Positions 19,344-28,677 of a DNA stretch of 64,000 nucleotides are shown here, in pieces (position 1 is the stretch's first letter; every line of letters starts with the position of its first letter). Source of the DNA: an uncultured Colwellia sp. (GTDB lineage Bacteria; Pseudomonadota; Gammaproteobacteria; Enterobacterales; Alteromonadaceae); contig CAJXQM010000001.1 in assembly GCA_913058145.1 (NCBI GenBank), forward strand, positions 124,001-188,000, in the 5' to 3' direction. The position numbers and the translations under genes were made by a program. The notes under the pieces are model-generated. The model searched no databases. It worked only from the letters and a program-made list of their open reading frames with translations, and was not told where the DNA came from.

Positions 19344-20111
19344 TTGTTTATTGATTCTCATTGTCATTTAGACCGACTCGATTTGTCGCTTTATGACAAC
19401 AATTTAGCGAATGTGGTACAGGCGGCAAGTGATGTAAAAGTAAATACCTTGTTGTGTGTTAGTGTAACCTTGAAAGATTTTCCAGCCATGGTGAAGAAGA
19501 CTAAACCTTTTAATAATATTTTACTTTCGTGTGGCATGCACCCTCTTAACCAAGAAGATGAAGTAGATATTAATCAGTTAAGGTTGTTATCAGATAACCC
19601 ATCAGTTATTGCAATTGGTGAAACAGGTTTGGATTATCATTATGCACCTGAAACAAAAACCCTACAGTTAGACTCGTTTAAAAAGCATATTATGGTTGCC
19701 AAAGAACTTAACAAGCCTTTAATTATTCATACCCGTGAGGCTCAAGAAGATACTTTAGCTATGTTACGCTCGGAAGGTGCTGATGCGGTAGGTGGAATTT
19801 TACACTGTTTTACTGAAACGTGGGAGATGGCAAAACAAGCGATTGATTTAGGTTTTTATATTTCTTTTTCCGGTATTGTTACTTTTAAAAATGCGGGTGC
19901 ATTACGAGAAGTTGCTAAACTGGTTCCTGATGATCGGTTTCTTATTGAAACAGATGCACCATATCTTGCACCTGTGCCTCATCGAGGTAAAGAAAATCAA
20001 CCGGCTTATGTTGTTGAAGTTGCTAAACATCTGGCTAGTATTCGTGGGCAGTCTGTTGAAACTATCGCAAAATTATCTACGGATAACTTTAATCGACTTT
20101 TTGGTTTATAA
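19344..20111 (+). CDS. tatD: TatD-family metal-dependent deoxyribonuclease
   Basis: TIM-barrel metallohydrolase of the TatD/YcfH family (3'-5' DNA exonuclease activity is known for E. coli TatD). The metal ligands are in FIDSHCHLD, the GETGLDYHY Glu, IIHTREA, LHCFTE and IETDAPYLAP. An in-frame TTG at 19329 would add five residues, but GGAG at 19333-19336 favours the TTG at 19344, giving MFIDSHCH at the N-terminus and 255 residues. It is the last gene of the fab-tmk-holB operon and corresponds to ycfH in E. coli. Confidence 0.9.
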   Translation: MFIDSHCHLDRLDLSLYDNNLANVVQAASDVKVNTLLCVSVTLKDFPAMVKKTKPFNNILLSCGMHPLNQEDEVDINQLRLLSDNPSVIAIGETGLDYHYAPETKTLQLDSFKKHIMVAKELNKPLIIHTREAQEDTLAMLRSEGADAVGGILHCFTETWEMAKQAIDLGFYISFSGIVTFKNAGALREVAKLVPDDRFLIETDAPYLAPVPHRGKENQPAYVVEVAKHLASIRGQSVETIAKLSTDNFNRLFGL

Positions 20112-20136
20112 GCGCTTATATAAGCACTTAATAAAA

Positions 20137-20165
20137 AAAGCCCGCAGTGATGCGAGGCTTTTTAT
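20137..20165 (+). terminator. terminator after tatD
   Basis: AAAGCC-CGCA pairs with TGCG-GGCTTT around a short loop and runs into T. It also lies just past the end of the convergent sulfotransferase gene. Confidence 0.7.
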
Positions 20166-20172
20166 ATGCACC

Positions 20173-22191
20173 TCAGTCGATATTTAGTACCTTTTTCAAT
20201 GGTGCTAAATGCTGCTCAAAGTGTCGCCATTGTTCAGTGGCATTTTTATAAATGGGCTGGCGAACTTGCTCAGAACTGGGTGTTTTTATATTGCGCTTGG
20301 TTTTATGAAAATCAATACATGATTGTTCAAATTCTAAACCACAAAAATCAAGTAGTCTTCGCACCTGCTTTTCTAAATCATCAACTACATCTTCATGATT
20401 CACGGTTAAAACAAAATCCGGTAATACATCATCCCAATGTGCCATTAATTTTAGATAAGCTTGATAATAGCGACCAATGTCTTCAAGGCTGTAGCTAAAT
20501 TCTTGTCCTTCAGCAAATAACTGCTTAAAACCGCTAAAGCAACAAGCCATAGGAGAGCGTCTTGCGTCAATGATTTTGGCATTTGGCAGTATTAACCGAA
20601 TTAGACCTAGATGTAAAAAATTGTTGGGCATTTTATCAATAAATAGCGGTGCTTTTTCTCTATATTCACGTGTTTCATCAATAAACTGTTGACCAAATCG
20701 TTTAAAATAGTCTTGGTTAATTTCACTTAAATTTTTAGGGTATTGGGCTTCTTTATTACTTTGAGTACCTTGAGTAGTACTTTGACTGGTGCTACGACCT
20801 CGAAGCCGAGAGGCTAATCCTAAAATGTTGTGAAGCTCCATTGTGCCGTCAACTTGACTATGTGAAGCCAGTATTTGCTCAAGTAGGGTAGAGCCTGCAC
20901 GCGGTAAGCCAACAATAAAGATAGGGTCGGGTGAATTAAGCCCCAAATTTCCACGCAGTTCAAATAATTCTGCAGTACAGTATTTTATCTGTTCTGCTAC
21001 TTGTTGTTCCATTTTTTTGATGTCAAAACCACTGTGCGCATGCTGTAAATCATTACCTTGTTGGTAGGCTTGAAAGGCTTGGTTATAATCTTGTCTATCT
21101 TCATGGGCTTTACCTGTAGCAAAATGTAGTTGAACTTTATCGGTTAGCGCTAAGTCGAGATTACCTTGCTGTGCTTGCATTTGGGCAATTTCTTCATCAC
21201 TAAATTTATAGGTTTTAGTATTGGCTAAACTCCAATAAGCATCACCATAACTTGGACTTAACTTATAAGCTTTTTGATAAGCGGCTACGGCTTTTTTGAT
21301 ATCGCCTTTGGTTTTAAGCGCATGGCCTAGCTGCAAATGGAAGCCTGCAATTTGATCATTTTGTTCTACCACTTCCTCAAACAGGCTGATGGCTTGCTCT
21401 ATTTTTCCTAAACCTGTTAAGGCACTGGCTTTAGCTATTTTAAAACTAAGATTATCCGGTTGCACAAGGAGTAACTTTTCAACTTGTTGTTCTGCCATTT
21501 TGTATTTACCTAATCGGATAAGTAAATTGAGATATAGAGAACGCGCATGAATATGAGAAGGGGCTAACTCAAGTGCACTGGCAAGTAAAAATTCAGCATC
21601 ATCATAAATTTTTAGCTCCAACCCTATTTCAGCGAGCAAACACATACCATCAACATGGCGATTATTTTTTTGTAAAAAGTGGCGACAAATTTGTTCTGCT
21701 TTTAATAATTTACCTTCGTGCATTAACTCAGTCACCGCGAGTAGGGCAGGTGGTAAGTCTTTTAATTTCTCTAATTGGTTCACTGCTTTTAGTACATTGT
21801 CTTGTTGATGTAAATCACGGTAAAGATGAATTAATTGTTGCCAACTAGCCACTAAACTTGGGTTAAGTTTTACTGCTTTTTCAAACGAATCTTTAGCCAG
21901 TGCTGATTCGCCTAAGCCAATCTGAATAAAACCTTTTTCTTGATGAGCACGGCTATGTTTTTCATCAAGTTTAAGTAACTCATTAATGCTGGTTAATGCT
22001 TGAGAAAATGTTTTTGCATAGCGTTGGGCAACGGCAATTAAATAGCCTGATTCAATTAGGTGTTGTTTATCTGTGGTTTGCTTTTGTAGCTGTTTACTTT
22101 GCTTAATAGCGTCATTGAATTGTTTTTTTTGGATCAATTGTTGAATTGACTTAACTTGTTCTTCAAATGAGGGAAGGGATGTTTGGTTCAA
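20173..22191 (-). CDS. TPR-repeat sulfotransferase
   Basis: Two-part protein of 672 residues. About residues 1-390 are tandem TPR helical repeats. The C-terminal part (about 430-660) is a sulfotransferase domain beginning with PIFIVGLPRAGSTLLEQIL, the loop that binds the 5'-phosphosulfate of PAPS. A second PAPS-contact segment (DARRSPMACCFS) lies near 560. This architecture is common in marine proteobacteria; the acceptor is unknown. No signal peptide is seen. The start is a TTG at 22191 with GGAG eight bases upstream. It stands alone, convergent with tatD. Confidence 0.85.
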   Translation of the reverse strand: MNQTSLPSFEEQVKSIQQLIQKKQFNDAIKQSKQLQKQTTDKQHLIESGYLIAVAQRYAKTFSQALTSINELLKLDEKHSRAHQEKGFIQIGLGESALAKDSFEKAVKLNPSLVASWQQLIHLYRDLHQQDNVLKAVNQLEKLKDLPPALLAVTELMHEGKLLKAEQICRHFLQKNNRHVDGMCLLAEIGLELKIYDDAEFLLASALELAPSHIHARSLYLNLLIRLGKYKMAEQQVEKLLLVQPDNLSFKIAKASALTGLGKIEQAISLFEEVVEQNDQIAGFHLQLGHALKTKGDIKKAVAAYQKAYKLSPSYGDAYWSLANTKTYKFSDEEIAQMQAQQGNLDLALTDKVQLHFATGKAHEDRQDYNQAFQAYQQGNDLQHAHSGFDIKKMEQQVAEQIKYCTAELFELRGNLGLNSPDPIFIVGLPRAGSTLLEQILASHSQVDGTMELHNILGLASRLRGRSTSQSTTQGTQSNKEAQYPKNLSEINQDYFKRFGQQFIDETREYREKAPLFIDKMPNNFLHLGLIRLILPNAKIIDARRSPMACCFSGFKQLFAEGQEFSYSLEDIGRYYQAYLKLMAHWDDVLPDFVLTVNHEDVVDDLEKQVRRLLDFCGLEFEQSCIDFHKTKRNIKTPSSEQVRQPIYKNATEQWRHFEQHLAPLKKVLNID

Positions 22192-22288
22192 TGACTTGGC
22201 TCCATGGAAGGTTAGCTAATATTTTTTATTGTAATAATTAGAAATGATTACGTAGTTAATATTATTGGCATCAGTACTGTACCAATAA

Positions 22289-22320
22289 AAAGCCGCTTGA
22301 TACAAACATCAAGCGGCTTT
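22289..22320 (-). terminator. terminator of the 25 kb TonB receptor gene
   Basis: AAAGCCGCTTGAT and its exact complement surround six bases. On the minus strand the stem is followed by TTTTT. It lies about 47 bases past the receptor stop. Confidence 0.85.
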
Positions 22321-22366
22321 ATTAACTTTAACTAAAGTTTATTAACTTTTAGCGTTTGGCTAAGAC

Positions 22367-25027
22367 TTAATAAAAGTCATACGAGAATCTAAAACCAACG
22401 GTGCGTGGTCTATTAGATACTACTTTTGGCGTAAACTGTTGCGTATCAATATAGAGTATTGCACTTTCATCCGTTACGTTGTCGATGAACAGCTCTGCTT
22501 TCCATTCGTCGTTAGTTACGCCAACGCTTAAGTTAGCTAATACGTAGCTATCTTGTATATAACGACCCCCTTCGAATGTTTCACCATTACTGTCTTGATA
22601 ACCTACACCAGAATATACAGCGGCTTCTTTTTCTATGCTTAAGCCTGAGCCGGTACCATAAATTAACTGAGTGGAATCTTCTGTTACATAAGCATCCATC
22701 ACCATACCAGCAAGTCTCTCGCCGGTATAACTTATAGATCCGTTAATATAACCGGTCATATCTTTAGCAATAAGGAAGAAATACTGGGCTTGTAAGTTAC
22801 CTGAGAACTCGGCTGAATAGGGTAAACGACTACCAACTGTTGGTGCAATACCAATTAGCTGGTCATTAATTGACGTTAGCTCACTATCAATAAAACTAAA
22901 GGCACCAGAGATTATTAAATTATCGGTTGCTACCCAAGTAAAGTCACCGTCAATCCCTTTAATTTTTGCTTCACCGACGTTATCGGTAAACACTAAGAAA
23001 CTGATATTGGCTGGATCAAACCGTGATGTTTGTAAATCAGATATTTTTGAATAATAAGCAGTAGCGTTAAAGCGTAAGCTTTGATCAAATAAGGTTGATT
23101 TAAAACCAATTTCAATATTATCTAAACTATCGGTTGTTGAATATACCGGGATGCGGTAATTTTCAAAAGCACCTGGTTCAGAAGCAGTATCTGCCAAACC
23201 ACCACCTACTCGGTTAGTTACCGGTGGTCTAAAGCCTTCTGAATAGGAAGTAAATAGCATAATATTATCAGATACTTTCCAGTCAAGTGATGCTTTGATA
23301 ATTGTATCATCAACCGTTAACGTACCGTCGCTATCAAGTAAGCTCGTCTCTAATTGGCCACTGGCAATAGCGTCTTGAATTGCTGCAGCTTCTGTTGCAC
23401 CAAAAAACTCAGTTAACGATTCAACACTACCATCACCAAACGCTTGTAATCGACCACTAACATCTACCGTTGAAGTAGAACCTTTATACATGTCATCAAT
23501 TTGATACCATCGGGCACCAAAACTGGCGGTAACTGTGTCAGTTATATCGAATTCTAACTGACCAAATACGGCGATTTGATCTATGGTATGGGTAACATCA
23601 TTAATGAAACTGACTTCAGAAGAAAAAGGTCCGCCATTACTATTAATACCATCAGTTCCTGGAAGCATTTTTGCTAAATCAGGGTAAAGCTCTGTATTGG
23701 CAATTTTAAATTGGCCAACCGTTGCTACTTCTTGCGAGTCATAAAAAACACCCGCAGTAACACGCCAGCGGTTTTCAGCCGAAGTGTTCATACGTAATTC
23801 ATGAGTGATACGCGAAGTATTGGTGGCTTCTTTATAAAACTTAGTCGGGTCAAGACATACTTGTACATCCGCTGCAGCTGCATAATTACAAACATAATAA
23901 GTAGAAAATAAACCGCCATTAGTATAGCCGGTGTAATCAATGGTTGAATTGATATCTCTGTCTAGGTAACCACCAGTGTAAACAATGTCAAGGTGTTCAA
24001 GTCGGCCTGCTAATGTCCAAGTAGTTAAACCAAAATCATCATTATTGTTTTCTGGTGTAAAACGGTTAGTTGAGGTCTCGCCTTCAAGGTTTGGATCATA
24101 AGCAAACACTCCTTCAGTATCAAGCGACTGTTGAGTATGTTGAACTAACAGGTTCCACTCATCATTAATTAGATAGGATAAGCCAAAACGTGCACCGGCA
24201 TAATTTGCGGTGTTAAAGTTTTCTTCAACCAAAGCATCATTTTGCGGCGAGGTTGTAGGTGTATTTGCAGGGTTTGCTAATGCACCCCAACTAGCAGATA
24301 CTCTATCAATAACGATAGCGCTGCCTATATAACCCCCTTCACCAGGTACATTGAGTATATTATCTATCCAACCACCTTGGTGATCGTTGTAAGCGGTAAC
24401 GCGTACGGCAAGTGAATCTGTTAATGACATATTAAAATACGCTTCAACCGAATTACTTAAATCGCCACCTTTTGTGGTACTGGTGCTGGTATCAAAACCT
24501 GCAGCAAAACCATCATGGGTGGGTTTGTTAGTAATTAAGCGAACGGTACCTGATTGAGAGCTAGCACCAAAAAGTGTACCTTGTGGCCCAGGTAATACTT
24601 CTATACGTTCAATGTCCGTAGCATAAATATCTAAGTTACGTCCTTGCATCGAAACAGGTTGTTCATCTAAATAAAAGGCAACAGAAGGTTGTAATGCTTG
24701 CACAGATGAAACAGCAATACTGGTTTGTGTTGTCGCCGCACCACGAATATATATTTCATTTTGCCCAGGGCCTGTGCCCTGAAAAACTACGTTAGGTAAA
24801 AATTCTACATATTGGTCAAAATTAGAAACACCAAGCTTTTCTAAGCTATCACCTGTTAATGCGGTGACAGTAACGGGCACTTCTTGAATAGATTCAGCAC
24901 GTTTAGTCGCCGTAACTTCAATGATTTCAATCTGTGCTTTTGTTTGCTTTTTTGCTTCCTCAGCATAGAGAGAGCCTGATGCAGCTAGCGCTGTTAACAC
25001 TGCACAATGCAGCTTAGTTAATTTCAT
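22367..25027 (-). CDS. TonB-dependent outer-membrane receptor
   Basis: Outer-membrane beta-barrel transporter of 886 residues. A signal peptide of about 22 residues ends at LYAEEA. A TonB-box-like segment (IEIIEVTATKR) is followed by the plug (QEVPVTVTALTGDSLEKLG to about residue 170, with YIRGA and the ERIEVLPGPQGTLFGASSQSGTVRLIT plug signature), then the barrel, ending in an aromatic residue (FSYDFY). The substrate is unknown. The iron-complex-receptor family label does not fix it. It is divergent from a BCCT transporter and close to a MarR regulator, so a role in uptake of a small organic ligand is possible. AAGGGA precedes the ATG. Confidence 0.9.
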   Translation of the reverse strand: MKLTKLHCAVLTALAASGSLYAEEAKKQTKAQIEIIEVTATKRAESIQEVPVTVTALTGDSLEKLGVSNFDQYVEFLPNVVFQGTGPGQNEIYIRGAATTQTSIAVSSVQALQPSVAFYLDEQPVSMQGRNLDIYATDIERIEVLPGPQGTLFGASSQSGTVRLITNKPTHDGFAAGFDTSTSTTKGGDLSNSVEAYFNMSLTDSLAVRVTAYNDHQGGWIDNILNVPGEGGYIGSAIVIDRVSASWGALANPANTPTTSPQNDALVEENFNTANYAGARFGLSYLINDEWNLLVQHTQQSLDTEGVFAYDPNLEGETSTNRFTPENNNDDFGLTTWTLAGRLEHLDIVYTGGYLDRDINSTIDYTGYTNGGLFSTYYVCNYAAAADVQVCLDPTKFYKEATNTSRITHELRMNTSAENRWRVTAGVFYDSQEVATVGQFKIANTELYPDLAKMLPGTDGINSNGGPFSSEVSFINDVTHTIDQIAVFGQLEFDITDTVTASFGARWYQIDDMYKGSTSTVDVSGRLQAFGDGSVESLTEFFGATEAAAIQDAIASGQLETSLLDSDGTLTVDDTIIKASLDWKVSDNIMLFTSYSEGFRPPVTNRVGGGLADTASEPGAFENYRIPVYSTTDSLDNIEIGFKSTLFDQSLRFNATAYYSKISDLQTSRFDPANISFLVFTDNVGEAKIKGIDGDFTWVATDNLIISGAFSFIDSELTSINDQLIGIAPTVGSRLPYSAEFSGNLQAQYFFLIAKDMTGYINGSISYTGERLAGMVMDAYVTEDSTQLIYGTGSGLSIEKEAAVYSGVGYQDSNGETFEGGRYIQDSYVLANLSVGVTNDEWKAELFIDNVTDESAILYIDTQQFTPKVVSNRPRTVGFRFSYDFY

Positions 25028-25064
25028 ATTTATTATCCCTTGGAGTTTTTATTATGTTTAGATT

Positions 25065-25126
25065 AAATATAGTTCTAATAGTTATAGTTCTAATAGTTAT
25101 AGTTCTAATAGTTAGAGTTCTAACTA
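25065..25126. promoter_or_regulatory. 15-bp periodic operator-like array
   Basis: Three copies of ATAGTTCTAATAGTT follow each other exactly (25069-25113), and a fourth, changed unit forms the palindrome TAGTTAGA-GT-TCTAACTA at 25109-25126. Each earlier unit is a degraded version of that palindrome. The array lies 40-100 bases upstream of the receptor ATG. It is a candidate cooperative binding site, perhaps for the MarR protein encoded at 27.2 kb. Confidence 0.6.
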
Positions 25127-25238
25127 TATTTAATTTGATGCACAGCTTAACAAAAAAGGGAGAGGGTTTAAAGAGCTCTTTTATTGCAAGTACTTAACAT
25201 TTTTAAAGCCTATTTCAAGGTTATGTTACGCACTATTG

Positions 25239-25266
25239 TTTACAACATAAATTAAGCCGATATAAT
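25239..25266 (+). promoter_or_regulatory. sigma70-like promoter of the BCCT gene
   Basis: TTTACA at 25239-25244 and TATAAT at 25261-25266 are 16 bases apart and lie about 30 bases before the TTG start of the transporter gene. Confidence 0.6.
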
Positions 25267-25296
25267 ATCAACACAAATTAAACGTAGGGGAAAATA

Positions 25297-27246
25297 TTGT
25301 CCGCATCTAATAAGAGTCAACTAAATAAAAACGTATTTGTTGGTGCCTCGTCTATTATCATTTCGCTTTTACTCTATACAGTAGCACTACCTAAACAAGC
25401 GCAAAGTTTTTTTACTCTAATTCAGACCGGTATTGTTGACAATGGCAGTTGGTTTTATGTACTCACTGTGGCATTCATTTTCTTTTTTGTTATCTTTTTA
25501 GGGGTATCACGCTACGGTGATATTCGTTTAGGACCTGATCATTCAACACCTGATTATTCACTCGTCACATGGCTTTCTATGCTATTTGCTGCAGGCATGG
25601 GGATTGGTTTAATGTTCTTTGGTGTTGCTGAGCCATTGATGCACTATTTATCTCCTCCTACGGCGGAAACGGGCACTGTTGAAGCAGTCAAAGAAGCCAT
25701 GAAGATGACTTTCTTTCATTGGGGTCTGCATGCTTGGGCTATCTATGCCATTGTTGCGTTAGTGCTAGCGTACTTTAGTTATCGTCACAATTTACCTTTG
25801 ACGTTACGTTCTGCTTTATACCCTTTGATTGGCGACAAAATTTACAAATGGCCTGGGCATTTAGTTGATATATTCGCTGTAGTTAGTACTGTATTTGGTG
25901 TCGCAACCTCACTTGGGTTAGGTGCAACACAGGTGAATGCAGGTTTTAGCTATTTGTTTGGGCTCGATGTATCTACTACGAATCAAATAATTATTATGTG
26001 CGTGATAACCGGACTTGCCGTGATTTCAGTTGCGACAGGGTTAGATAAAGGCATTAAAATCCTCTCAGAAACCAATATGTTGTTAGCTGTCATCTTGTTA
26101 ATACTGATTTTTGTCCTGGGCCCAACAGTATTTTTAATGCAAGCCTATTTACAAAATGTCGGTGATTATTTAGCCGATATAGTGCATAACACCTTTAATT
26201 TATTTGCTTATAAAAAGACAGATTGGATAGGCGGTTGGACAATATTTTATTGGGGCTGGTGGCTTGCTTGGGCGCCTTTTGTTGGTCTGTTTATTGCTAG
26301 AATATCCCGTGGTCGCACTATTCGAGAATTTATTATAGGGGTAATGTTAATACCAACCGTATTTACCTTATTTTGGATGACTATATTTGGTAATAGTGCC
26401 ATTGATTTAGTTCATAACCAAGGAGTCGTTTCTCTGGGAGAGATGGTAAGTCAAGACTCATCAGTGGCTTTATTTGTTTTTCTTGAAAATTTTCCGCTAA
26501 GTACCTTACTTTCCGCTTTTAGCGTCTTAATGATAGTGATATTTTTTGTCACATCATGTGATTCTGGGGCTATGGTGGTTGATATGCTTTGTTCTCACGG
26601 TAGAAATGACACTCCGTTATGGCAGCGTGTTTATTGGGCTCTGGGTATTGGTATCGTTGCTGCTTTGCTATCGTTGTCAGGAGGTCTTAATGCACTTCAA
26701 ACAATGACTATCGCGAGTGCTTTACCTTTTACTATTGTTTTATTACTCGCTATTATGGGCTTAATCAAAGCGTTAAGGGTTGAAGGCTTTAAGCAAGAGA
26801 GCCAGTTGATTACAGCAATACCACATTCAAGCAATGAAAATAATGATAGTTGGCAAATGCGATTAAGCAATATTGTTGATTTTCCCAACAAGGTCAATGT
26901 TAATAAATTCATTAGTCAGACTATTGTACCCGCTTTTAATTTAGTGGCGAAAGAGCTACAGGAAAATCAAATCAATGTTGAAATTTCTGATAGAGATGGA
27001 TTAAGTTTTATTGTTGACCATGGTGAAGAGCAAGAGTTTATTTATCGGGTACTGGCGAGAAAGTATTCACAACCTGATTTTGTAACTGATGCTGATGAAG
27101 ATGAACAAAGTTACTATCGAGCAGAAGTGCATTTGGTTGAAGGTGGGCAGGATTATGACATTATGGGCTGGTCTAAAACTGAGGTGATCAATAATATTAT
27201 CGATCAATACCACAAGCATCTGCACTTTTTACATTTATTACGTTAA
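25297..27246 (+). CDS. BCCT-family betaine/choline/carnitine-type transporter
   Basis: Sodium- or proton-coupled transporter of quaternary ammonium compounds in the inner membrane. Twelve hydrophobic segments span about residues 10-490, with the family signatures GMGIGLMFFGVAEP and the Trp-rich WTIFYWGWWLAWAPFVG followed by RISRGRTIREFI. A hydrophilic C-terminal tail of about 140 residues resembles the BetT-type tail, which is often osmosensory. The start is TTG at 25297 with AGGGGA six bases upstream. Its 3' end overlaps the convergent marR-like gene by four bases. The exact substrate is not known. Confidence 0.92.
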   Translation: MSASNKSQLNKNVFVGASSIIISLLLYTVALPKQAQSFFTLIQTGIVDNGSWFYVLTVAFIFFFVIFLGVSRYGDIRLGPDHSTPDYSLVTWLSMLFAAGMGIGLMFFGVAEPLMHYLSPPTAETGTVEAVKEAMKMTFFHWGLHAWAIYAIVALVLAYFSYRHNLPLTLRSALYPLIGDKIYKWPGHLVDIFAVVSTVFGVATSLGLGATQVNAGFSYLFGLDVSTTNQIIIMCVITGLAVISVATGLDKGIKILSETNMLLAVILLILIFVLGPTVFLMQAYLQNVGDYLADIVHNTFNLFAYKKTDWIGGWTIFYWGWWLAWAPFVGLFIARISRGRTIREFIIGVMLIPTVFTLFWMTIFGNSAIDLVHNQGVVSLGEMVSQDSSVALFVFLENFPLSTLLSAFSVLMIVIFFVTSCDSGAMVVDMLCSHGRNDTPLWQRVYWALGIGIVAALLSLSGGLNALQTMTIASALPFTIVLLLAIMGLIKALRVEGFKQESQLITAIPHSSNENNDSWQMRLSNIVDFPNKVNVNKFISQTIVPAFNLVAKELQENQINVEISDRDGLSFIVDHGEEQEFIYRVLARKYSQPDFVTDADEDEQSYYRAEVHLVEGGQDYDIMGWSKTEVINNIIDQYHKHLHFLHLLR

Positions 27247-27746
27247 TGACTAGGCGCGTCAGTTTTATTGATACTACTGGCGCTCAGTGCATTTAGTTCT
27301 AATAGTGGCGCAGCATCTATTTCATTAGCATTCATCATGTCTGCGAGCCGTTCAATTGAATAGAGTAGTTGGGATTGCTCCCATTGAGCCAAATTAGAAA
27401 AGTTTTTAATAAAATGTTCTTGCAGGGGTTGTGGGGCTTTAAGCAAAATGGCTTGGCCATTTTCTGTTAAAAACAGACCTACTTTGCGTTTGTCTTTAGT
27501 ATTACGTACTCGGGTAATCAGATTTTTGTTTTCTAGCCGATCAATAATATTTGTCACGGTAGCAGCACTTAAATTAACATTTTTAGCGATTTGACTTGAA
27601 TTCACGCCAGAAGCTTTGTCTACTTCTAACATGATCAATAATTGTGGACCAGTTAAACCGGATGTTTTGCTCAGGTGTTTCGAATGTAAATCTATCGCCC
27701 TGATCACTTTCCTTAATGAAATTAATAATTCTTGATGTTTTTCCAT
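27243..27746 (-). CDS. MarR-family transcriptional regulator
   Basis: A 167-residue winged-helix regulator. The helix-turn-helix segment is NSSQIAKNVNLSAATVTNIIDRLENKN in sense (about residues 54-80), followed by a wing with RNTKDKRKVGLFLT (82-95), the MarR signature. Flanking helices would form the dimer. It is convergent with the BCCT gene. An operator-like array lies 2 kb away between that gene and the TonB receptor. The ligand and targets are unknown; control of the BCCT/receptor pair is inference. Confidence 0.88.
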   Translation of the reverse strand: MEKHQELLISLRKVIRAIDLHSKHLSKTSGLTGPQLLIMLEVDKASGVNSSQIAKNVNLSAATVTNIIDRLENKNLITRVRNTKDKRKVGLFLTENGQAILLKAPQPLQEHFIKNFSNLAQWEQSQLLYSIERLADMMNANEIDAAPLLELNALSASSINKTDAPSH

Positions 27747-27954
27747 AACAGCACTGCTTTTAATGTTGATTTCTTAAATTTTCATTAGTTTAATCAAAAT
27801 TAAAAGCAGTGCCTAGAAAAATCATTAAAATAGGTATTATTAAGTGATTAATACTGAAAAATAAGTGAATATAGGGAGTATAATGTCCCCTTCGACTAAA
27901 AATCATTCCGTTTTCTCAGGATTGCTCAATAAAATAGTACATACCTAGTTATGT

Positions 27955-28494
27955 TTAGATAGCAAACTGCTTATACCACTCAACTTCACTGATCAAATCT
28001 TTAGTCGACTCTAACTGGTCAATAAAAGTTAACCCGTTCAAGTGGTCTAATTCATGTTGGAAAATACGGGCAATAAACCCCGTTAATTCTTTTTGCTGCA
28101 CACTACCTTGTTGATCAAAATAACGTACAGTAATATGAGTATGTCTTGGGACTAACCCGCGCATACTAGGTACACTTAAACAACCTTCCCAGTCTTTTTC
28201 CTTATGACTAGAATAATGCAATATTTCAGGATTAATTATCGCTGTTGGTACCATTAATGGCGCGTCGGGATAACGAGGATTGGGTTTAGAGCACATAATA
28301 AAAATACGCACGCTGTGATGAATCTGTGGTGCGGCAATACCCACACCACCGGCTTCTGAAACGGCCAACATCATTTGATTAATTAATTGTTGGCATTCAT
28401 CGGTAAGTATATTGTTAACCTCACTTGCTTTAAGCCTTAATACCGCATTGCCTAATTGAGCAATAGAATAGCTATTATTTTTAGTTTGGTTCAT
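27955..28494 (-). CDS. def: peptide deformylase
   Basis: Removes the N-formyl group from nascent proteins. All three metal motifs are intact: GVGIAAPQ at 51-57, EGCLSVP with C105, and QHELDHLNG with H147, E148 and H151. The length of 179 residues is normal. It is not beside fmt, so it is probably a second deformylase of this genome. It follows a 56-residue gene by 12 bases. Minor differences (AVSEAGGVGIAAPQ, and MCSKPNPRYPDAP in the middle) resemble the extra deformylases of marine gammaproteobacteria. Confidence 0.9.
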   Translation of the reverse strand: MNQTKNNSYSIAQLGNAVLRLKASEVNNILTDECQQLINQMMLAVSEAGGVGIAAPQIHHSVRIFIMCSKPNPRYPDAPLMVPTAIINPEILHYSSHKEKDWEGCLSVPSMRGLVPRHTHITVRYFDQQGSVQQKELTGFIARIFQHELDHLNGLTFIDQLESTKDLISEVEWYKQFAI

Positions 28495-28506
28495 TTCATT
28501 TTAGCC

Positions 28507-28677
28507 TTAGCCTGTTGTCTTAATTGTCACTTCAATATTTTTATTATCACCGGCAAACCATTTTTGCACGTAGATAGATCCTAAAACAGGTGGCATACCG
28601 TTTTCAGGTACTTCTTTATATCGAATACTGTTTTTATTGTGCTTTTCAAATTCAAATTTAATTATTTTCTCAGACAT
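28507..28677 (-). CDS. small conserved-looking hypothetical protein
   Basis: A 56-residue frame, MSEKIIKFEFEKHNKNSIRY at the start and KNIEVTIKTTG at the end. It alternates polar and hydrophobic residues, as in a small beta-sheet protein, and contains PPVLGSIYVQKWFAG, which looks like a folded, selected segment. It has no signal peptide or membrane segment. It ends 12 bases before def on the same strand, so the two are probably one operon. I do not recognise a named family. The codon pattern and spacing make it likely to be real. Confidence 0.65.
   Translation of the reverse strand: MSEKIIKFEFEKHNKNSIRYKEVPENGMPPVLGSIYVQKWFAGDNKNIEVTIKTTG

Noticed and set aside
20107-20120. TATAAGCGCTTATA palindrome at the tatD stop, similar to the LacI sites
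   Set aside because: Matches only the central AAGCGCTT, lies over a coding end, and is not upstream of a glucan gene.
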